From the NCBI RefSeq assembly GCF_036186745.1, contig NZ_CP108086.1:8308001-8372000 (forward strand): a DNA stretch of 64,000 nucleotides, given 5' to 3'. Position 1 is the stretch's first letter. Each line of letters opens with the position of its first letter. The translations under genes were made by a program, and so were the position numbers. The stretch comes from Microbispora hainanensis. GTDB taxonomy: Bacteria; Actinomycetota; Actinomycetes; Streptosporangiales; Streptosporangiaceae. Positions 59,431-64,000 of the stretch are shown one piece after another. The notes beneath the pieces are model-generated. The model was given only the letters and a program-made list of their open reading frames with translations, did not search any database and had not been told where the DNA came from.

Positions 59431-61469
59431 GCCTTGATCTGCGAGTTCTTCGACGGCGGCTGGTAAGAGCGGCGGGAGGCGCCGGGAGCGGACGGCTCCC
59501 TGCGGCGCTTGAGGCGGTCGGAGGAGGCGAGCTGGAACGGCACGCTCGTGACCATGACCCCGGGCTTGAACAGCAGCCTTCCCTTGAGCCGCAGCGCGCT
59601 CTGGTTGTGCAGGAGGTGTTCCCACCAGCGGCCGACCACGTATTCGGGGATGTAGACCGTCACGACGTCGCGCGGCGAGCGCCGCCGCAGCGACTTCACG
59701 TATTCGAGCACCGGACCGGTGATCTCCCGGTAGGGCGAGTCGAGGATCTTCAACGGCACCGCGATGCCGCGCCGGTCCCACTCCTCCTTGAGCCGGTTCG
59801 CCTCGTCGGCGTCCACGCTGACGGTCACGGCCTCCAGCGTCGACGGGCGGGTCGCCCTGGCGTACGCGAGGGCGCGGAGCGTCGGCTTGTGGATCTTGGA
59901 GACGAGCACGATCGCGTGGTTGCGTGCGGGCAGCAGCGACTCGTCGGCCTCGTGCCCCTCCGGCGCGGCGAGCTCCGCGGCGACCCGGTCGTAGTGCCGC
60001 CTGATGCCCTTCATCATGAGGAAGAGCACCGGCATCGCGATGCAGACGATGTACGCGCCGTGCGTGAACTTGGTGGCGAGCACGACGACGAGCACGAGCC
60101 CGGTCATGACGGCGCCGAAGCCGTTGATCACCCGGGAGCGCATCATGCGGAACCGCGCCCGCGGGTCGCTCTCGGTCTTCAGGAGCCGGGTCCAGTGCCG
60201 GACCATGCCGATCTGGCTGAGGGTGAACGAGACGAACACACCGACGATGTAAAGGTTGAGCAGTTTGCTCACGTCCGCGTCGAACGCCCAGATCAGCAGA
60301 CAGGCCCCCGCCGCGAGGATGACGATGCCGTTGCTGAACGCGAGGCGGTCGCCCCGGGTGTGGAGCTGGCGCGGCAGATAGCGGTCCTGGGCGAGGATCG
60401 AGCCGAGCACCGGGAAGCCGTTGAACGCGGTGTTGGCGGCCAGGAACAGGATGAGGGCGGTCACCGCGGCGATCACGACGAACAGGAACGAGCCGTGGCC
60501 GAAGACGGCCGAGGCGACCTGCGCGATGATCGGCTGCTGGTAGTAGCCGGGCCCGGCCGGGCGGCCGTTGATGATGACGTGGGTGGCCATGACGGCCGGG
60601 TCGGTCAGCTTCACGCCCGACTTGAGGCCGAGGAAGATGATCCCGCTGAACATGACGACCGCGATGAGGCCCATCATCAGCAGCGTCGTCGCGGCGTTCC
60701 TGCTCTTGGGCTTGCGGAACGCCGGCACGCCGTTGCTGATCGCCTCGACGCCGGTGAGCGCGGCGCATCCCGACGAGAAGGCGCGCAGCACCAGGAACGC
60801 CATCGCGAATCCGGCGAGGTTGGTCTGCTGCCCGAGTATGTGATAGTCCGCGGTCGGCGCGCGCAGCTCGTCGCCGAGCACGACCAGCCGGAACAGACCC
60901 CACGCCACCATCCCGATGACGGCGATCATGAACGCGTACGTCGGGACGGCGAACGCGACGCCGGACTCCCGGATGCCGCGCAGGTTCATGACCGTCAGCA
61001 GCGCGACGATGGCCACCGCGACCAGGGGCCGGTGCTCGGCGACGAAGGGAATCGTCGCGCCCACGTAGTCGGCGCCGTTGGCGACCGACACGGCCACGGT
61101 CAGCACGTAGTCGACGAGCAGCGCGCTCGCGACGGTCAGTCCCGCGGTCGGGCCCAGGTTGGTCGTCGCCACCTCGTAGTCGCCGCCGCCGCTGGGATAG
61201 GCGTGCACGGTCTGGCGGTAGGAGGCGACCACCGTGAGCATGACGAGGACGACGCCCGCGGCGACCCACGGGCTGAGGCTGTAGAGGCCCACCCCGCCGA
61301 TCGACAGGATGACCAGGATCTCCTGCGGTGCGTACGCCACCGAGGACAGGGCATCACTCGCGAAGACCGGCAGTGCCACACGCTTGGGCAGCAGCTGATG
61401 GTGGAGCGCCGTGCTCCGCAGAGCCCGCCCCACGAGAAGCCGCTTGACAAGATCTGGCACCTTGGACAC
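59427..61469 (-). CDS. KimA-like potassium importer (APC family)
   Basis: 680-aa protein. Residues 1-460 form the APC-type 12-helix core with VFASDALSSVAYAPQEILVI (KimA/Kup-type start), YPSGGGDYEVATTNLG and LRAFSSGCAALTGVEAISNG. Residues 460-680 are a cytosolic domain (NHAIVLVSKIHKPTLRALAY) like that of KimA, where c-di-AMP acts. It imports K+ with protons. Divergent from ceoB-ceoC (TrkA-type K+ regulatory proteins), which supports a potassium role. GTG start; the stop overlaps the downstream methyltransferase start. Confidence 0.85.
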   Translation of the reverse strand: MSKVPDLVKRLLVGRALRSTALHHQLLPKRVALPVFASDALSSVAYAPQEILVILSIGGVGLYSLSPWVAAGVVLVMLTVVASYRQTVHAYPSGGGDYEVATTNLGPTAGLTVASALLVDYVLTVAVSVANGADYVGATIPFVAEHRPLVAVAIVALLTVMNLRGIRESGVAFAVPTYAFMIAVIGMVAWGLFRLVVLGDELRAPTADYHILGQQTNLAGFAMAFLVLRAFSSGCAALTGVEAISNGVPAFRKPKSRNAATTLLMMGLIAVVMFSGIIFLGLKSGVKLTDPAVMATHVIINGRPAGPGYYQQPIIAQVASAVFGHGSFLFVVIAAVTALILFLAANTAFNGFPVLGSILAQDRYLPRQLHTRGDRLAFSNGIVILAAGACLLIWAFDADVSKLLNLYIVGVFVSFTLSQIGMVRHWTRLLKTESDPRARFRMMRSRVINGFGAVMTGLVLVVVLATKFTHGAYIVCIAMPVLFLMMKGIRRHYDRVAAELAAPEGHEADESLLPARNHAIVLVSKIHKPTLRALAYARATRPSTLEAVTVSVDADEANRLKEEWDRRGIAVPLKILDSPYREITGPVLEYVKSLRRRSPRDVVTVYIPEYVVGRWWEHLLHNQSALRLKGRLLFKPGVMVTSVPFQLASSDRLKRRREPSAPGASRRSYQPPSKNSQIKA

Positions 61470-61535
61470 GTCTGATGAGCCTAGTCCCCCGGTGCCGCTC
61501 CCAAGTCATGCGGTGTGGGGCACTGGCGACATACT

Positions 61536-61551
61536 GTCTCCATTAGGAGAC
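61536..61551. promoter_or_regulatory. palindrome in the potassium divergent promoter
   Basis: GTCTCC-ATTA-GGAGAC is a perfect 6-bp-arm palindrome, 25 bp before ceoB and about 70 bp from the permease start. It may be an operator or a leader hairpin. Confidence 0.45.
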
Positions 61552-61575
61552 CGCCACAACCCACGGCGGGGGAGC

Positions 61576-62244
61576 ATGCATATCGTGATCATGGGATGCG
61601 GACGGGTCGGCTCGACCCTGGCGCACATCCTTGAGGACAACGGGCACTCGGTCGCCGTGATCGACCGCGACCCGCAGGCCTTCCGTCGGCTGCGGGCGGG
61701 CTTCCGCGGCCGCAGGGTGACGGGCATCGGCTTCGACCGCGACGTTCTCGAAGAGGCCGGCATCGCCTCGGCCGCCTCCTTCGTCGCCGTGAGCAGCGGC
61801 GACAACTCCAACATCATCTCCGCCCGGGTGGCCCGCGAGATGTTCGGCGTGGACAACGTGGTCGCCCGCATCTACGATCCCCGCCGGGCCGAGGTCTACC
61901 AGCGGCTCGGCATCCCCACCGTGGCGACGGTCCGCTGGACGGCCGACCAGATCCTGCGCCGGGTGCTGCCCGAGGGCGCCGAGCCCCTCTGGCGCGACCC
62001 GACCGGCACGGTCGTCCTGGCCGAGGTTGCCTTCCACCAGGGCTGGATCGGCGTCCGGGCCAGGGAGATCGAGAACGTCACCGGCGCACGCGTGGCCTTC
62101 CTCAACCGCATGGGCGAGGCGCTCGTGCCGAAGGACGCGACCGTCGTCCAGGAAGGGGACATCCTCCACCTGGTCGCCACCGAGAACGACATGGACCGCA
62201 TCAACAAGACGCTGTCCGCCCCGCCGTCCGACGAGGAGCACTGA
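61576..62244 (+). CDS. ceoB: TrkA-type potassium uptake regulatory protein (CeoB-like)
   Basis: 222-aa cytosolic protein with one RCK_N domain (MHIVIMGCGRVGSTLAHILE, NAD-binding GxGxxG; DRDPQAFRRL) and one RCK_C domain (about residues 135-215, NRMGEALVPKDATVVQEGD). Such proteins bind nucleotide and gate a K+ channel or importer. GGGGGAG lies just before the ATG. Its TGA shares the last A with the next ATG (TGATG), so the pair is coupled. Confidence 0.9.
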   Translation: MHIVIMGCGRVGSTLAHILEDNGHSVAVIDRDPQAFRRLRAGFRGRRVTGIGFDRDVLEEAGIASAASFVAVSSGDNSNIISARVAREMFGVDNVVARIYDPRRAEVYQRLGIPTVATVRWTADQILRRVLPEGAEPLWRDPTGTVVLAEVAFHQGWIGVRAREIENVTGARVAFLNRMGEALVPKDATVVQEGDILHLVATENDMDRINKTLSAPPSDEEH

Positions 62245-62912
62245 TGCGCGTCACCATCGCCGGCGCCGGAGCCGTCGGCCGCTCCATCGCGGCGGAGCTC
62301 CTGGAGAACGGCCACGAGGTCCTGCTCATCGACATCGACCCGCACGCCATCAAGATCGACAGCGTGCCGCGGGCCGAGTGGCTGCTCGCCGACGCCTGCG
62401 AGATCTCCTCGCTGGACGAGGCCGGGCTGAACAGCTGCCAGGTCGTGATCGCCGCCTCCGGCGACGACAAGGTCAACCTCGTGGTCTCGCTGCTCGCCAA
62501 GACCGAATATGGCGTGCCTCGGGTGGTCGCCCGGGTCAACCACCCCAAGAACGAATGGCTGTTCAACGAGTCGTGGGGCGTGGACGTCGCCGTCTCCACC
62601 CCGCGCCTGCTGTCGGCCCTGGTCGAGGAGGCGGTCAGCGTCGGCGACCTGGTGCGCCTGATGACCTTCCGGCAGGGCCAGGCCAACCTGGTGGAGCTGA
62701 CGCTGGCCGAGGACGCGCCGGTGGTCGGCCAGCGGGCGGGCTCGGTGCCGTGGCCCGTGGACTCCGCCCTCGTGGCGATCCTGCGGGAGGGCCGGGTGCT
62801 GGTGCCCTCGGCCGACGACCCGCTGGAGGCCGGCGACGAGCTGCTGTTCGTGGCCAGCCAGGAGGTCGAGCAGGAGCTCACCGAGCTGCTGTCGGCACAC
62901 GAACGTCCCTGA
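62244..62912 (+). CDS. ceoC: TrkA-type potassium uptake regulatory protein (CeoC-like)
   Basis: 222-aa paralogue of CeoB: MRVTIAGAGAVGRSIAAELL with IDIDPHAIKI is the RCK_N nucleotide site, and the RCK_C domain ends DELLFVASQEVEQELTELL. The two together replace one duplicated TrkA. Coupled to ceoB by a 1-base overlap and divergent from the KimA-like importer. Its stop lies in a 17-bp tandem repeat followed by a very strong terminator. Confidence 0.9.
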   Translation: MRVTIAGAGAVGRSIAAELLENGHEVLLIDIDPHAIKIDSVPRAEWLLADACEISSLDEAGLNSCQVVIAASGDDKVNLVVSLLAKTEYGVPRVVARVNHPKNEWLFNESWGVDVAVSTPRLLSALVEEAVSVGDLVRLMTFRQGQANLVELTLAEDAPVVGQRAGSVPWPVDSALVAILREGRVLVPSADDPLEAGDELLFVASQEVEQELTELLSAHERP

Positions 62913-62937
62913 CCCGCGGACGTCCCTGACCCGCGGA
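62904..62937 (+). repeat. 17-bp tandem repeat x2 over the ceoC stop codon
   Basis: CGTCCCTGACCCGCGGA occurs twice, identical, at 62904 and 62921. The first contains the ceoC TGA (62910-62912). Confidence 0.95.
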
Positions 62938-62977
62938 CGGCTCAGGCCCCGGGCGGTGCGCCCGGGGCCTGAGCCGT
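62937..62977. terminator. very strong bidirectional terminator
   Basis: Perfect 19-bp arms (starting ACGGCTCAGG) with a 3-base GTG loop, followed by TTT on the plus strand. It lies between ceoC and the convergent DUF3159 gene. Confidence 0.9.
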
Positions 62978-62990
62978 TTCCGCGTGATCG

Positions 62991-63659
62991 TCAGACGGAC
63001 GGCTGCGGCGGCGGCTGGATCGGGGTGCGGCCACGGGCGAGCACCCACACCATCGCGGCGAGCCCCGCGACCTGCAGCGGCCAGCCCAGGGCGATCTTGG
63101 CCACGCCGAGGGCGGTCACCTGGTCGGCCCAGTAGAGCGGCAGCTGGATCACCACCCGCAGCAGGCAGGGCAGGATGAGCAGCCACGTGAGCCGCGAGCA
63201 CAGCCGCACCAGCGCGCTGTCGTTGTGCCAGGCCGTCGGGTCGCCGGTCACCGAGCCGATCAGGAAGCCGACGATCGGCCAGCGGACCACGATCGACAGC
63301 AGCATGCCGGCGGCGTAGGCCGCGTTGTAGAGGATCCCCGGCAGGAACACGTCCTTGGCGTCGCCGGTGCGGGCCGCGAAGAACGCGCCGATCCCGATGC
63401 CGACGAGGCTGTTGAGCACGAACTGCGGCGTGCTCCGCTGCGCGATCCGCACCAGCAGGAGCACCACCGCCGAGGCGATGCCGACGATCAGCGAGGTCTT
63501 CAGGTCGTGGGTGCCCATCCACGTGCCGGTGAAGGCGAGTGTGGGCACGGCCGCCTCGACGATCCCGCGTTTGCCGCCCAGCGCCTTGCTCATCTGTGCG
63601 CGCACCGCCGCCTCGACGGTGGCGTGCGCCGCGGGGGCCGTCATGTCCGCTGTGCTCAT
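62991..63659 (-). CDS. DUF3159 membrane protein
   Basis: 222-aa protein with about six hydrophobic helices. QMSKALGGKRGIVEAAVPTL, GTWMGTHDLKTSLIVGIASA, FVLNSLVGIGIGAFFAARTG and WHNDSALVRLCSRLTWLLIL match the actinobacterial DUF3159 family. ATG 63659 has AGGAGACC upstream. Located next to an OB-fold gene and the ceoBC genes, a common actinobacterial order. Function unknown. Confidence 0.92.
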   Translation of the reverse strand: MSTADMTAPAAHATVEAAVRAQMSKALGGKRGIVEAAVPTLAFTGTWMGTHDLKTSLIVGIASAVVLLLVRIAQRSTPQFVLNSLVGIGIGAFFAARTGDAKDVFLPGILYNAAYAAGMLLSIVVRWPIVGFLIGSVTGDPTAWHNDSALVRLCSRLTWLLILPCLLRVVIQLPLYWADQVTALGVAKIALGWPLQVAGLAAMVWVLARGRTPIQPPPQPSV

Positions 63660-63675
63660 ACGGTCTCCTGAGAGA

Positions 63676-64000
63676 TCAAGGGCCACCGGCCGGGCGTAGC
63701 TCGTAGCGGGGATTGAACATCACTTTACGGCCGTCCTGGACGCTGACCAGCCCCTCGGCCCGCACCACCCGGCCCGGCTCGATGCCGGCGATCTTCCGGC
63801 GGCCGAGCCAGACCAGGTCGATCACGTCCGACCCGTCGTACAGCTCGGCCTCCAGGGCGGGCGCGCCGCCGCGCGGGCGGAGGGTCACCGTGCGCAGCGT
63901 GCCCGCGACGCACGTCCGCTGGCGCTCACCGCACCGCGCGATGGGAGTGGCCCCCTGCTCCTCCAGGTCCTCCTGGAGCTCGGCGGCCTCCAGCTCGGCC
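63676..64000 (-). CDS. OB-fold nucleic acid binding protein (C-terminal part)
   Basis: Only the C-terminal 107 codons are present; the start is beyond the right edge. The visible part begins in a helical stretch (AELEAAELQEDLEEQGATPI) and continues with CGERQRTCVAGTLRTVTLRP, then LYDGSDVIDLVWLGRRKIAG and VRAEGLVSVQDGRKVMFNPR, the beta pattern of an OB-fold. It is 16 bp upstream of the DUF3159 gene on the same strand, probably one operon. Exact nucleic acid target unknown. Confidence 0.85.
   Translation of the reverse strand, partial: AELEAAELQEDLEEQGATPIARCGERQRTCVAGTLRTVTLRPRGGAPALEAELYDGSDVIDLVWLGRRKIAGIEPGRVVRAEGLVSVQDGRKVMFNPRYELRPAGGP

Noticed and set aside
61470-61575. c-di-AMP (ydaO-type) riboswitch before the KimA-like gene
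   Set aside because: The gap is only about 106 bp and shared by two divergent genes, and the conserved core of that riboswitch is not recognisable.

Overview
The window is very GC-rich, uses many GTG starts, and carries Tat and lipoprotein signals, TetR/MarR/PadR/ROK regulators and families typical of mycelial actinomycetes (DUF3000, DUF3159, DUF1707, DUF4349, DUF6247, DUF6879-like). It looks like chromosomal DNA of a Streptosporangiales-type actinomycete. The genus is inference; no rRNA or tRNA gene was recognised.

Layout. 1-2185 (minus): a translationally coupled myo-inositol-phosphate synthase / UbiA prenyltransferase / sugar-isomerase-like set that resembles the ebo / SCO3242-type locus. 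2608-5039: a Tat-exported TIM-barrel protein and a DUF4349 lipoprotein. 5043-8859: hemE, DUF3000, RNase D and a small VOC protein. 8962-14996: a secreted multidomain hydrolase diverging from fadA-fadB. 15204-25230: a DUF6247 gene, an Old Yellow Enzyme with its MerR regulator, a secreted two-domain esterase with a collagen-like insert, LysE and APC transporters, dxs and a secreted zinc peptidase. 25237-29876: a xylose-type ABC sugar importer with a ROK regulator. 30513-36005: a TauE permease, a MazEF-type toxin-antitoxin pair, aconitase with an iron-box-like site, and a DUF457-type membrane protein. 36127-38304: an oxidoreductase remnant, PadR and DUF1707.

38390-42985 is the most interesting region. 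It holds a ThiF/E1-like enzyme with an N-terminal RRE-like stretch, two tiny genes (41 and 42 aa) whose products share the pattern I-x-I-R-x-L-D-x-x-E-T, an M50-type membrane peptidase with a PqqD-like N-terminus, and two paralogous DUF6879-like proteins. Each tiny gene is followed by a strong hairpin. I read this as a RiPP (ribosomally made, modified peptide) locus of a type I cannot match to a known class: no YcaO, radical SAM, lanthionine synthetase or dedicated exporter is seen.

43148-64000: a MarR/hydrolase pair, mug, two TetR circuits (one controlling a 14-TM MFS pump), a Pnkp-Hen1 RNA-repair operon, an F420-type oxidoreductase, a GH18-like protein lacking the catalytic Glu, more regulator/enzyme pairs, and a potassium-uptake block (KimA-like permease, CeoB, CeoC) beside an RNA methyltransferase, DUF3159 and an OB-fold protein.

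A recurrent pattern crosses the whole window: at eight genes, short tandem repeats (10-31 bp units) overlap or abut the stop codon and run downstream, so the gene end, usually with its stop, is duplicated. The same window has several near-perfect long hairpins between convergent genes that act as likely bidirectional terminators.
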